DNA of 64,000 nt from Tenrec ecaudatus (GCF_050624435.1 NC_134535.1:75574494-75638493); one strand, 5' to 3'; numbered from the stretch's first letter, positions 9,681-20,918 are shown. The notes: generated from the sequence alone by a model not told the origin. Numbers and translations: made by a program.

Positions 9681-11638
9681 TTTTTTACACTTTATTAGGG
9701 GCTCATACAACTCTTATCACAATCCATACATATACATACATCAATTGTATAAAGCACATCCGTACATTCTTTTCCCTAATAATTTTCAAAGCATTTGCTC
9801 TCCACTTAAGCCCTTTTGCATCAGGTCCTCTTTTTTTTTTTCCTCCCTCCCTGCTCCCCCCTCCCTCATGAGCCCTTGATAATTTATAGATTGTTATTTT
9901 GTCATATCTTGCCCTATCCGAAGTCTCCCTTACCCCCCTTCTCTGCCGTCCATCTCCCAGGGAGGAGGTCACATGTGGATCCTTGCAATCGGTTCCCCCT
10001 TTCCAACCCACTCACCCTCTACTCTCCCAGTATCTCTCCTCACACCCCTGGTCCTGAAGGTATCATCTACCCCGGATTCCCTGTGCCTCCATCTCCCATA
10101 TGCACCAGTGTACAACCTCTGCCCTATCCAGTCCTGCAAGGTAGAATTTGAATCATGGTAGTTGGGGGGAGGAAGCATCCAGGATCTGGGGGAAAGCTGT
10201 GTTCTGCATCGGTACTACATCGCACTCTGATTGACCCATCTTCTCTCCTAAACCTCTCTGTGATGGGATCTCCAGTGGCCGACAAATGGGCTTTGGGTCT
10301 CTACTCTGCACTTCCCCCTTCATTTACTATGGTATGTATATGTATATATATATATTTGCATGATGCCTTATACCTGGTCCCTTTGGCACCTCATGATCGC
10401 ACAGGCTGGTGTGCTTCTTCCATGTGGGATTTGTTGCTTCTGAGCTAGATGGCCGCTTGTTCACCTTCAAGCCTTTAAGACCCCAGACACTATCTCTATT
10501 GATAGCCGGACACCATCAGCTTTCTTCGCCACATTTGCTTATGCACCCGTTTGTCTTCAGCGATCGTATCATAGAGGTGTGCAGCCAATGATATGATTTT
10601 TTGTTCTTTGATGCCTGATAACTGATCCCTTCGGGACCATGTGATCACACAGGCTGGTGTGTTGTTGCTTCTAAGCTAGATGGCCGCTTGTTTATCTTCA
10701 AGCCTTTAAGACCCCAGACACTATCTCTTTTGATAGCCGGGCACCATCAGCTTTCTTCACCACATTTACTTGTTCACCCTCTTTGGCTTTAGCAGTTGTG
10801 TTGGGAGGGTGAGCATCGTAGAGTGCCGTTTTAATAAAAGAAGATATTCATGCATTGAGGGAGTGCTTGAGTAGAGGCCCACGGTCCTTCGCCACCTTAA
10901 TACTAAGCCTATAAATATAGACACATAGATCTATTTCCCCATCCTCATATATATATTTGCATATGTACATGTCTTTGTCTAAACCTCTATAAATGCCCTT
11001 TGACTCCTAGCTCTTTCCTCCATCTCCCTTGACTTTCCTCCTGCCCTACTACCATGCTCCGTCCCCACCTGGGCTACAGCTATACCTCTTCTTTACGTAA
11101 CTTTACCCTTGATCATTCCCTACCAGGCCTGCCACTCCCCCCTCACTACCATTTTGGGTCCCATGTTGTTCCCTTGTCCCTGTGTTTGTTAACACCACTT
11201 CCTTCCCCCCCACCTCCCCCTATCCCAAGTCCCCCCAGAACTATCCTCCAGATAGTTCATCCAGCCTGTCTTATTTAGACAGACCTGTGGAGACAATAAC
11301 ATGCACGAAAACAAGACAGAGGAAAACAAAGCAACTGTATACAACCAGACAACAAAACAATAACAACAAACCACTGACAAAGAACAAAACAAAACACTTC
11401 ACGAAAGAAAAGCTTGTAGTTAGTTCAAGGATCGTTTGCTGGCCCTTAGGAGCGTTTTCCAGTCCAGTCTGTTGGGGCACCACGCCCTGACCCCAAAGTC
11501 CACTTTCAGCATTCCCTGGGGACCTTGCCACTCCATTCCCTTGCTGTTCCGCTGCACTGCCCCAGTGCTTTGCCTCGGTGTGGTGGGATCAGGTCTGGTG
11601 CAATTCCCGCACTGTGTCTCCGGTGCTGTCCCCTATAT
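9681..11638 (-). mobile_element. Younger 5'-truncated L1 inserted in the older L1
   Basis: 1,958 bases of L1 3'UTR with its A-tail at the left (T run 9,681-9,686), flanked by the perfect 16-bp direct repeat gggcatgaacactttt at 9,665-9,680 and 11,639-11,654. The older L1 is continuous across the insertion. Within it the segment around 10,400-10,800 contains a near-duplicate block (gctagatggccgcttgtt... to ...ccggacaccatcagctttc) repeated with an offset of about 235 bases. Confidence 0.93.
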
Positions 11639-12761
11639 GGGCATGAACACTTTTATCTTGATTATTTTTTCCTTCTATAACAATGGCCTTATGTAATATG
11701 TGTCCCTTTATGATTGGCTAGCTTCCCTCAGCGTAATGTCCTCTGAAGCCGCCCATGCCATCGAGCGTTTCAGTGTCCTCATTATTCCTGAACAGTGTCT
11801 AGCATTCCATGCGTGTGTACCAAGTTCATGCATTCATTCTCCCAAGGTGAACAGTGCTGCCACGAACACCCATGTGTATCTCTCCTTCTGTGCTGTGGTT
11901 CTCATTTCTTGAGGGTCTAAAACCAAGTAGAGGGATTTCCGGGTCCTACCTATTTCTACTCCCACTTGTTTGAGGAAGCCCCAAAGGCTGCACACTTTTG
12001 CAGTCCCCCAGCAGTGTGTGGAGGTTCCAGTCTCTCTCTTCACTCCAGAATTTGTTATTTTCCGGTTTTGCTACCAATTCCAGGGGGAGGGGTATCTTCT
12101 CACTGTTGTTCTGACTTGTACCTTTCCGATGGCTGGGGATCGGTTGTGAACACTTCTGCCTGTGTGTGTTGGCCATGTGGGTGTCTTATTTGGTGAACTA
12201 TCTGTTCTTGGTCTCTCCCCACTTTTTAACTAGAAGATTTATCTTTTTCGTGTGGAGCTGTTTAGATTTTCTGTAGATTTTCTAGAACATTTCCTTGTCC
12301 AATGTATTGTTGCCAACAAATTTTCCCCAGTATATGGGTTCTCATTTTACTCTTTGGAAAAAGTCTTTTCACAGAAGTGTCTTATTTTTAGGTCTCACTC
12401 ATCTCCTTTTCGCCTGTGCTCGACCGTGTGTTTATGCCACGTTTTAGGGACCTGACGTTTGTCTCGATCTTCATAGTTCTGGGGCCCACATCTAGGACTT
12501 TATCTTGAGGTCATCTTTGTATGTGGACTGAAGTAATCATTGTTTCATGCTTCTGAAAATGGAAATCTAATTTTGCAGCCAGAACCATTTGTTGAGAGAT
12601 GATCTCTTCCCTCATTTTATGTGTTTGGGGCCCTTTGTCAAAAATCAGTTGTCTTTGGTTGGAAGGGTTTATTTCTGGATTCTCTATTCTATCACACGAG
12701 TCTTCATATCTCCCCTTGAACCGGCACCAAGCTGTTCACCATGTCTATGCAATAGGTTTGC

Positions 12762-12835
12762 AACTTGAGAAATGATAGACTTTGAACTTGGGAAGTGATA
12801 GACTTTGAACTAGGGGAGTGATAGGTCTCCTACTT
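12762..12835 (+). repeat. Short tandem repeat, about 24-bp unit x3, inside L1
   Basis: Three units of the form cttgagaaatgatagactttg / cttgggaagtgatagactttg / ctaggggagtgataggtc. Confidence 0.85.
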
Positions 12836-13151
12836 TGCTCTTCTTCTTAAGGATTGCTTTGCTTATCCTGGGCCTTCTTCCTCTTTATTTGAAGTTGATG
12901 CTTAGTTTTTCAGTTTCTTTAAATAATGATGACAAAAAAATAATGGTACTGGGCTCTGAATTAGTAGTGCATTGTATTTATAAATGGTTCTAGGTAGCAT
13001 TGGCATTTTCATGGTCTTAAGTCATTCTATTAATGAACACAGAATATTCTTACATTTATGCAGGCCTCTTTGGGTTTCTTTCTTTTTAAAAATTATTTAT
13101 TTGTTTATTTTTCTTTTGGTTTCTTGTAATAACATTTTGTAGTTTTCTTTG

Positions 13152-13805
13152 TGTCAGAGTAAACCAGCCCCTGACAAGATCTCCGGTCCGTATGGTGATA
13201 ATATATAATGATGACAGTAAAGTCACAGAGAATACGAGGGATAGGAGAGAGAGTAAAATAAAGGAGTCAGACACATTTCATAGTAGCATGCTCACCTCGG
13301 GCCCCTCTTGGTGGTCAGTCCATGTGGAGGTGCGAGAGGAGAGAAGGAGGAGAGAGCTCCTTTACTGTTTGGGGGCTTTTACAGGTAGACACTAGTCATG
13401 CATATTCAGAAGTTACAATGTCACAAGGTGGGTGGTAATCACAGTAAAGTCCCTTAGCTGCCCTCCCCTCCCGCCCCCCACCCACCCCGCCCCACCCCCA
13501 CCCTGAGCTCACAGGTGGGGGGGGGAGTCCCTGAGCTCAAGGTGCAGAAACCCAATGCCTGCATTGGTGAAAGACAAGGAGGGGATGGGCGCCACAGTGG
13601 AAGATCATTGGAATGTCTGCCTCTGCCTGGGGACAGAATCAACCACGTGCTCACTTTAAGGCAGCAGAGCTGTGAATGTGGGAATGATGTTTAAAGCAGG
13701 AGAAAGGGCTTGGACTTTATGTCTAATTTAGCTTTCCAGATTCTCTCTGTTATAAGTTAGAGAATATAATCCTGGTCATAATTTCCTCGGTGCTAGCTTT
13801 CCACA
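13152..13805 (-). mobile_element. Solo LTR, family 2 copy (iii), inside the old L1
   Basis: Fossil solo LTR, 654 bases, starting TGTGGAAAGC and ending CTCTGACA on the minus strand. Flanked by the 6-bp direct repeat tctttg (13,146-13,151 and 13,806-13,811). L1 sequence is continuous across it. A 6-bp duplication fits a class II (beta-type) element. It contains a C-rich tract near 13,460-13,503. No retroviral genes accompany it. Confidence 0.9.
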
Positions 13806-14261
13806 TCTTTGGACATATCTTTTGTTTCTATGGTTAGGTTTATTCCTAAGCATTTCATTTTGGGGGTGGCTATTGTAAATAGTATTGTTCTTGATTTATT
13901 TTGGGGATCTCTTCATTTGTATACAGGAATCCAACTGATTTTTGAATGTTGACCTTTGACCTTGCCAAGTTGTCAAAGCTAGAAATCATTTCTAACAATT
14001 ATCTTGTCAAGATTTGGGGTTTTCTCCATATAGAATCATAACATGCAAATGAGGGAGTTTGACTTCTTCTTTGCCAATTGGAATGCCTTCCATTTCTTTT
14101 TGTTGCCTCATAGCCTGGCTAAGACTTGTAGCACAATATTAAGGAAGAGTGGTGTAAAGGGTATCTTGCTGGGTTCTGTTCCCAAGGTGAATGCTTTCAG
14201 TTTCTCTTCACTGACCGAGAGCTTGACTATTGATTTTGTGTAATATGACCTTAGTTGGTTT

Positions 14262-14335
14262 ATTATTATTTTTAAATCATTTTATTGGGGGCTTGTACAA
14301 CTCTTATCACAAGCCATACATCCATCCATTGTGCC
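14262..14335 (-). repeat. L1 3'-end fragment within the old L1
   Basis: aaatcattttattgggggcttg, then caactcttatcacaagccat: the last about 70 bases of an L1, reversed. Confidence 0.8.
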
Positions 14336-14696
14336 GAGAATTTTTAACAGGAATGGGGGTTGGATTTTGTCAAATTCCTTTTCTGCATCAATCGCTATGA
14401 TCATGTAGTTCTTCTCCTTTGTTTTATTTATAAGGTGGTTCGCATAGATTGTTCTTCTAACGGTGAACCATCCCTGTATACCTGGTATCAGTCATACTTG
14501 ATCAAGATATATATAGATTCTTTTGACTAGAATTTTGTTGAGAATTTTTGCATCTATGTTCATAAGGATAGTGGCCTAGATATTTCCTATTCTGGTATTG
14601 TCTTGTGCCTTTTGTTTGGGTCTCAGGGCTATGTTCCTGGATAAAATGGTTTAGAAAATTTGTGATCTTTATATTTTTGAGTAATTTGTATAAGCG

Positions 14697-14737
14697 CACA
14701 CACACACCCTCTGTCTCCCCCCCACACACACACACAC
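14697..14737 (+). repeat. (CA)n microsatellite, imperfect
   Basis: Two CA runs separated by a CT-rich piece at the end of the old L1. Confidence 0.9.
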
Positions 14738-14739
14738 AT

Positions 14740-15185
14740 AACACATCCCAGCTCAGACCAACAGTTGCTCTCTCTTTCTCAGTCACCAGGATATACTGGC
14801 CATGGGCAGCCACAGGAAGAGTGTAACCTGGGAGCCCTAGGATGAAAGTCGGGGTGACCTCTCTGGGTTGCGAGGCTCCTGAGGCATCCCCCCCCGCTCC
14901 TCTTGCCCTTTATCTGCATGTGGTTTATCCAGACCACAAAAGTAAAGGAAAACACAGAAAGCAAAGGCCTACACAGCCACCAAAATTCAACACAGGAAGT
15001 GCGCACTGCCATTTCTCCGGCCCTTCCGGCCCTTCCTGAGGCTGGCTGTGGCAGCAGCGGCTTGAGGCCCCAGGGATAGGTCCACACAGCGGGCTTGTTA
15101 TCCAGCAAGTAACCAGAAGAGAAGGAGCTGAAAGAAGAGAGAAGGGAGCGGGCTGCCTGCAAGAAAGCCTGTTCTTCACCCACTT
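14740..15185. other. Unassigned stretch
   Basis: About 450 bases between the old L1 and a young L1 tail. A 134-aa open frame exists on the minus strand (15,183-14,779), but its composition gives no recognisable protein. I cannot say whether it is unique DNA or a diverged retrocopy. Confidence 0.4.
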
Positions 15186-15187
15186 GT

Positions 15188-15425
15188 CTGCGTGAAGGGA
15201 GACGTCGGACAGGGCAAGCTATGGCAAAATAATACTTTATAGATTATCAAGGGCTCGTGAGGGAGGGGGAAAATGAGGAGCTGATGCCAGGGGCTTAAGT
15301 GGAAAGCAAATGTTTTGAGAATGACTAGCGCAATGAATGCACAAATGTGCTTTACACAACTGATGTATGTGTGGATTATGATGGGTTGTATGAGCCCCTA
15401 ATAAAACGATTTAAAAAACTGATAA
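15188..15425 (+). mobile_element. L1 3' end, severely 5'-truncated
   Basis: gggagacgtcggacagggca, then ggcttaagtggaaagcaaat and cccctaataaaacgatttaaa: the terminal part of the lineage L1 3'UTR. Confidence 0.85.
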
Positions 15426-15429
15426 GACC

Positions 15430-15810
15430 ATAAAAGCTAAAAAAGAAAGCAAGCCTGCCCTGCCCCTGGGAGCTGTTACAGCCTTAGGCTCCAGCTGCAA
15501 ATGAGCACTTCACCTGGAACGGCTGGCCTCTGAGCAGAGAAAGTACAGCCTGTCCCCAGGCCGCACCTGTGGGCTTGTCTTCCCCACAGGACCCAGGGTG
15601 GGTGAGAAACCAGCATGAGCACCCTCTCACAACGCATGGTGGTCCCATCAGACCGTGCCCATCTTTGGCTTCCACAAGCGGCCCTCGCAGGGGGCTAAGC
15701 TAGGTTGCCCCCACCTGGCTGGCTCCCTGCACCTAGCAGATGTGGGAGCAGGAGGTGGGCCCACCTCTGCCCCTGCTGGATGCTCCAGGAACTGCTGCAC
15801 CCTATGGAAA
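15430..15810. other. Unassigned stretch
   Basis: GC-rich sequence between two L1 tails. I see no gene, repeat or RNA in it. Confidence 0.4.
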
Positions 15811-15811
15811 T

Positions 15812-16182
15812 CCAGGACAGATAAACCCCTCAGGACCAATAATAAGAGTAGCAATAACAGAAGGGGACAGGAAGGTGGGGGAGAAAAGGGGAACTCATCA
15901 CAAGGATCTACATATAGCCCCCTCCCTGGGGGATGGACAACAGTAAAGTGGGTGAAGGGCAACATCACATCGGACAGTGTAAGCTATAAATTATCAAGGG
16001 TTCATGACGGAGGGGATGGGGAGGGGTGTGTGAAAAATGAGCTGATACCAAGGGCTCAAGTAGAAAGCAAATGTTTTGAGAATGATGGCAACACATGTAC
16101 AAATGTGCTTGACACAGTGGATGGATGGATAGATTGTGATAAGAGTTACGAGCCCCCAATAAAATGATTTAAAAAAAAACCT
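15812..16182 (+). mobile_element. L1 3'UTR fragment
   Basis: From gacagataaacccctcaggac through ggatctacatatagcccc to aataaaatgatttaaaaaaaa. Confidence 0.85.
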
Positions 16183-16240
16183 GTCATGTAGTGTGTAGTG
16201 AGCCTCCTTATTGGAAGTCCCAATTGGTACATTTTTAAAA

Positions 16241-16639
16241 TATTTTTTTAGATGATCTATTTTATTAGAGTAGACTGATCACACATGGTCCAAGAAAACT
16301 CACATAGCAAACCAAATATAGTCAGATCTTACAGACTGGTCTTCAAACCTCATAGCCAATGATGCCTCGTTTGCCTATGAGCTCGTCAATACAGAATCAC
16401 ATCCACACTTCAGTGGCCACCAAACCACTCAGAAGAGCTTCCTGAACTGTGAGCTGCTTGAAGCCACCAGTCTTAGCACTACTTTGATCAGCCTCTGAAT
16501 CGCTGCAGGAATCTCAGCAGGGTTGGAGGAACCAGCTCCACCCTGGCATAGTGCCAACATGTGACCAATCAATCGAGGCTTCGAATAAGTCAGCAGCGTT
16601 TACCCTCCCCGGGGCCTTCTCCACCAATTATGGATAAAC
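16241..16639 (-). pseudogene. ATP5MG: ATP5MG (ATP synthase subunit g) processed pseudogene
   Basis: Subunit g is a small membrane subunit of mitochondrial F1Fo ATP synthase involved in dimer formation. The minus strand shows VEKAPGRVNAAD near the N-terminus, a garbled middle, then a well-kept C-terminal part: KTGGFKQLTVQEALLSGL, VATEVWM and ELIGKRGIIGYEV followed by a stop. The 3'UTR (ggaccatgtgtgatcagtct) and an aataaaa signal precede an A/T tail at 16,241-16,250. It has no introns, and there are an internal stop and frameshifts. Long direct repeats flank it: tcccaattggtacattttt and following (16,218-16,240) and tcccaattagcacattttt and following (16,640-16,662), differing at two positions over 23 bases. 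Confidence 0.9.
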
Positions 16640-16850
16640 TCCCAATTAGCACATTTTTAAAAGGTGAATTTCATAGTGTGTAATACTTTAAAAAAAAGTC
16701 CTACTAAAAACTGCAGATTTTATAAATGTGCAATAAAAGGATTTGTTTTTTAAAAAAAGTCCATTGCTGCACATCAAGTGGATATTTGTCATCAAAATGC
16801 TTATCCTGAATCTAATGACGAGAAAACAATTTGGAAAATCTCAGTTTTAG

Positions 16851-17025
16851 GAACCCTGGTGACATAATAGGCTACACATTGGGCTGATAACCACAAAGTC
16901 GGCGGTTCAAGATCACCAGTCACTCCGTAAGAGAAAGATGAAGCTTTCCACTCCTGGCAAGATTTAAAGTCCCAGAAACCCACAGGGTCAGTTCTACTCT
17001 GCCCTATAGGGTCCTTGGAGTCCGA
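16851..17025 (+). repeat. AfroSINE
   Basis: ggaaccctggtgacataatagg head, gataaccacaaagtcggcgg, tail gggtccttggagtccgagtgg. Confidence 0.85.
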
Positions 17026-17118
17026 GTGGGATACTAACTGCAAGGTCGGCAGTTTGAAACCAACAGCCACTCCATGGGAGAAAGGTGAGGCTCTCTACTG
17101 TGAAGAGTCAGTGTGACA
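17026..17118 (+). repeat. AfroSINE fragment directly after the previous one
   Basis: ggatactaactgcaaggtcgg, gtttgaaaccaacagccact and gagaaaggtgaggctctcta; it lacks both ends. Confidence 0.7.
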
Positions 17119-18000
17119 GAGGGAGTTGTAGAAATCTGCAGTTTCGTCATTCCTAGCTTCAGTTGTTGGTGTATAAATTTGAAAACTCTTTGCATCCACC
17201 ATATTTCTTGTAGATGTGTAGATATTAGACTATCACAGATAGCATTGTACTTTAAGATAGGTCTTGAAATGTTCTATTGGATGCAGAAAGTGACCCCATT
17301 TCTCTTGAGTTGTGATTCCTGGGGTAGTAAACTGTAAGATTATCTGACTCCCAATGGCCACTACCAGTCCCTCCCAGCCCAGGAATGCTTAGCACCGCAA
17401 TCTTCATTTCTGATGACTTCCAGTTTTCGTAGATTCATATTCCTCACATCCACATTATGATTAGAAGTGAATGTTTGTAGCTGTTTCTTCTCATTTTGAG
17501 CGCCATCAGCAAATGAAGTTCCCCAAAGTGTACCCCACTGACCCTCTGATGGGCAACTCAAGCCCCATCAGCAAATGAAGTTCCCCAAAGTGTACCCCAC
17601 TGACTCTGGAAGTTGCTCTTCCCGTCTCCCTCCCGGTGGCTCTGTGTTTCACAGAGTAGGACCGCTCTGTAGGCTTTCCTAGGCTCTAGTCTTCATTGAA
17701 GAGACCATCAGACACAGTACTTTGCGGAGGATTGCAATGGTCAGTCTAGGTTAGCAGTCAAGTACAAATGGCCACCTAAGTATCTATAAAATGCCTAACA
17801 CATGTAACAATAAATAATAATTTAAAAACCCCAAACAAAACAAACCCGCTGCCTTTGAGTGTACTCCAGCCAGAATCCCCCATGGGGTCGTCGTGCGGGG
17901 AGCTCCTGGGAGCACCTCTCCAGCCCTTCCTTCCCACTGCCTCTGGGTGCCTTCGAATCACCAACTAGTGGCTCATGGTTGAGTATGTAAACATTGGTGC
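17119..18000. other. Stretch with one short tandem duplication
   Basis: No gene or interspersed repeat recognised, apart from a 62-bp-offset duplication: ccatcagcaaatgaagttcc and what follows occur at 17,503-17,543 and 17,565-17,605. Confidence 0.5.
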
Positions 18001-18007
18001 CACCCAG

Positions 18008-18150
18008 AAACTCCAAACTCAAACCCACTGCGGCCCAGTTGGTTCTGATCCACAGAGCCTCTGTGGAGCTACACAGGCTTCCAGTTCTCTAACTCTGTGG
18101 AAGCACACTGCCCTGGCTGCTTGGAGAGTTTCTGGAGACTGGTTGGGTGC
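18008..18150 (-). repeat. AfroSINE, partial
   Basis: ccaaactcaaacccactgcgg, then ttggttctgatccacagagc: tail end in reverse orientation, diverged. Confidence 0.55.
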
Positions 18151-18162
18151 CCTCAGGCGCTC

Positions 18163-18345
18163 GGAGATAATCATAACAGTTATCACCTTCAGCATCTCGC
18201 CTCATCTACTCCTCATAACCCCAGGAGGACTGTGCTCGAATTACTCACATTTTACATCGGGTCATATAAGGTTTAAGGCATTTGACTGATACAATATTGC
18301 TACAAAATCTTAGGATTGAAACGCAGGCGGTCTTGATGTTAGCGC
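18163..18345 (+). repeat. MIR-type SINE
   Basis: Diverged copy with ctcctcataaccccaggagg, tcacattttacatcgggtc and ggattgaaacgcaggcgg, corresponding to MIR core and tail. Confidence 0.55.
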
Positions 18346-18349
18346 TTGT

Positions 18350-19076
18350 ACTGTCAGTACTTCAGCTAGTTTTCTGACCCCCGTGTGTTCTAGTTTAATT
18401 CTGAGCAGCCATCCAAACCTGAGTTTTTCTCCTCTGCCCGAGGCTAGAGAACTACCTGGTGGCTCAGCTGCCACTACTGATTAGCCTGAGGACCACAACA
18501 GAGGGACTCAGACTGAATGGGAGAAAAATATTCTGAATTCAATTCTTAAAAAATCCAGATTACTGGACCTGTTGTGATTAGAGGGCCACCAGGGACTGAC
18601 TATTCCCCCGAGATTCTCTTTAAACCTTGAACCCAGATTATCCACCACATACATACTAGCCTTAACAATTGTGTGAGCCACTTTCTTGGTAGAAACATAT
18701 ACCTTTGTACTCGAGTATAAGCTGACCCGAATGTGGCAGGCAGTTGGTTCAAATCGAAAGAAGTGCAGGTTAATGAGACGGATGCAGGATCCAAACCAGC
18801 AAGAAAAGACAGGCCTTTCCACTGAGTCTGCTTACACAGGAGAAGGCGTGTCCCCGAGGAAAACGGCCTATCGATGTGAGCAAGGAGGCTGTATTTCCCC
18901 TAGTCCCGTGACGGCTTTGCTTCCTCAGCAGATCCCATTATGGAATTGATGACACTGAGGTCTCATCACGGGCGGGTGCCAGGCCCTACCCGCCAAACCA
19001 CTGAGAATTCTGGCTGAGCCAAGTTGACAAAAAACATCTGTCACATCCTCTAAATCAAGCCAAAAGGTCAACAATT
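18350..19076. other. Unassigned stretch
   Basis: No gene or clear repeat. A short piece near 18,710 (ctcgagtataagctgacccga) resembles a dispersed mammalian repeat that I cannot name. Confidence 0.35.
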
Positions 19077-19084
19077 ACTTAGAG

Positions 19085-19263
19085 CAGAGGTTCCCCACCT
19101 TCCTCACGCAGCGACCCTTTCCTACAGCTCCTCGTGTGGCGGTGGTCCCCCAGCCATAACATTATTTTCGTTGCTACTTCATCACTGTCATTTTGCTACT
19201 GTTATGAATCGGGCGACCCCTCGACCCCCAAAAGGGTTGCAACCCACAGGTTGAGAACCACTG
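19085..19263 (-). mobile_element. SPIN hAT element (non-autonomous)
   Basis: Complete, reverse orientation: left end cagaggttccccacc, inner ataacattattttcgttgct, right end caggttgagaaccactg. Flanking 8-mers acttagag (19,077-19,084) and acttaaag (19,264-19,271) match at 7 of 8. Confidence 0.92.
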
Positions 19264-19392
19264 ACTTAAAGCAACAATGAGAAGAGGCCAGGTAAACTAC
19301 AGTCCTAGAAAAAGAGCAGTCACAGGTAATTAAAAAGTGTTGAGACTTTGAGAATAATGTAACTGATAGGTTGGATTTCAAAAAATTTTTTT

Positions 19393-19548
19393 AAATAAAT
19401 CTTTTTATTGGGGCTCATACAATTCTTATCACAATCCATACATACACCAAGCAAAGCACCCCTATACATTCGTTGCCCTCGTCATTCTCAAAATTCACCT
19501 TCCACTTGGGTTCCTGGAATCAGCTCTGTTTCCTTTTTTTCCCTTCCC
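19393..19548 (-). repeat. L1 3'-end fragment
   Basis: aaatctttttattggggctcatacaattc, then gcaaagcacccctatacatt and ttccacttgggttcctgg. Confidence 0.85.
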
Positions 19549-19639
19549 CTGGATTTCAAAAAATTTAAGGTCTTGTTAAGAAAGTAAAAGTGTGAGCCAC
19601 AAACGAAGAAAAATTGTGCAAATTATTTTTTGATAGATC

Positions 19640-19985
19640 CCTTTTATCCATAAATCACTTTTATACACATGTATCCATAATATGCAAAAATCTCTCAGAA
19701 CTCAATAATTTAAAACAACCTATTTCTTTAAATATGGGAAAACATTTCAAATAAATTTGACATGTCCCACAAAAAAAGTTATACAGTTGGTAAATCAGAA
19801 TACAGGAAGGGGTAGGAATGAAGGATGTACCAGGGAGGGTGGGTGGAACACAGGAGCAGTGCTGTTACCTTGAGAGGATTGTACCAGATGCAAGGAAGAA
19901 ACAACACCTACCCAGAGCGTTAATGGAAAACTAATTTACTCTGCAAACTCACTCAGACTACAATAAAAATTTAATTTAAAAACAA
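19640..19985 (+). repeat. Probable LINE 3'-end fragment
   Basis: ttacagttggtaaatcag-like sequence, a G-rich stretch near 19,800, and an A-rich end caataaaaatttaatttaaaaa. Family uncertain. Confidence 0.4.
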
Positions 19986-19989
19986 AGAA

Positions 19990-20560
19990 AGAAAAATGTC
20001 AGTCTCAGGTCAAAGGCTAAAACTGATCTCTCAACTGCTGCACTCTACTGCCCACTGTGGTCAGACCCGGGTACTAACAGCCATGAAGTTTGGCCAGGGG
20101 TTCTGCGCTGTGTGCTGGAACGAAGTCCTCTTTGGAGGCAAGACCACAGCCACTTCCCCTTTCCGACGCCCTCCCCTCTCCTCCAGTCTAACCAGTGTTC
20201 CCGGGCCTCTCTCACTTGGCTGTCCTCCGAGATGCTTCCAGACTTCAGAAACGATGACTGTAACTCTGACTTAAATCGTCCCGGGCTCTTGGACCAAAAA
20301 ACAGGTGAGCTGGAACAGTCTCCAGGTTGCAGTCCCCACTTCTCCCTTGGCCTGTGAGGGTTAATGTCCTCCAGGACCAACTGCACCCCAACCCTTGTCT
20401 CTGCCCATGGGGTCACTATATGTTCCTATTAACCAGGTTGGCACAACAAGCCTAACTATCACACCATTCATGATCAACCCTTATCCCCCAGAGGCTACTT
20501 CCTATGTAACGCTTCCTGACTCGTTTTAGATTCTTCCCCGCTTTCTGAATCCCTGTCACT
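19990..20560. other. Unassigned stretch
   Basis: About 570 bases with moderate G+C. Open frames up to 123 aa on both strands resemble nothing I know. No repeat recognised. Confidence 0.35.
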
Positions 20561-20566
20561 TTAAAT

Positions 20567-20757
20567 GGCGCCTAGGTGGTATCGCAGTTATGCATTGTGC
20601 TGCAATCCTCACGGCCAGAGGTTCAAAACCACCAGCCACTCCACGGGAGAGAGATGGGCTTTCCACTCCCGTTAACAGTGACAGCATCGGACACTCATGG
20701 GGGCAGTTCTATAGGGTCACTGTGAGTCGGCATCGACTCGATGGCAGAGAGTTTGGT
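20567..20757 (+). repeat. AfroSINE
   Basis: gcgcctaggtggtatcgcag, then gttcaaaaccaccagccact and tgtgagtcggcatcgactcg. Well conserved. Confidence 0.92.
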
Positions 20758-20804
20758 CTTCAAATAGATAAGAGTTTCAGTATCTTATACTATAAAATTG
20801 CTCG

Positions 20805-20806
<2 letters not shown>

Positions 20807-20842
<36 letters not shown>
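20807..20842 (+). repeat. (TA)n microsatellite
   Basis: About 17 TA units immediately before a mariner-type palindrome, whose TA target may have seeded the repeat. Confidence 0.97.
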
Positions 20843-20846
<4 letters not shown>

Positions 20847-20918
20847 GGCTTCAAAACTTGTGGAAAAATCAGATGAAAAGATAATGGCATTTTTCCACAG
20901 GCTTTTTGAAATGCCATT
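20842..20918. mobile_element. Palindromic Tc1/mariner MITE
   Basis: gagggcttcaaaacttgtgg and the inverted ccacaggctttttgaaatgcc form an almost perfect hairpin of about 76 bases. A sister copy lies at 27,050-27,131. Confidence 0.75.

Larger units (their letters stand above)
9470..14690 (-). mobile_element. Old L1 LINE, long copy, with three later insertions
   Basis: Most of an L1 ORF2 can be followed on the minus strand. On the plus strand the landmarks run: cagcgtaatgtcctctgaag (11,729), cagtgctgccacgaacaccc, tttgccaacaaattttcccc-like (12,309), accatttgttgagagatgat (12,587), taggtttattcctaagcatt (13,835), ttggattttgtcaaattcct and aattttgttgagaatttttg (14,531). The frame is broken many times. 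A younger L1 (9,681-11,638), a solo LTR (13,152-13,805) and an L1 3' end (14,262-14,335) are inserted in it. Confidence 0.88.

Noticed and set aside
15655-16167. 170-aa plus-strand open frame
   Set aside because: Its second half is the L1 3'UTR, so the frame is accidental.
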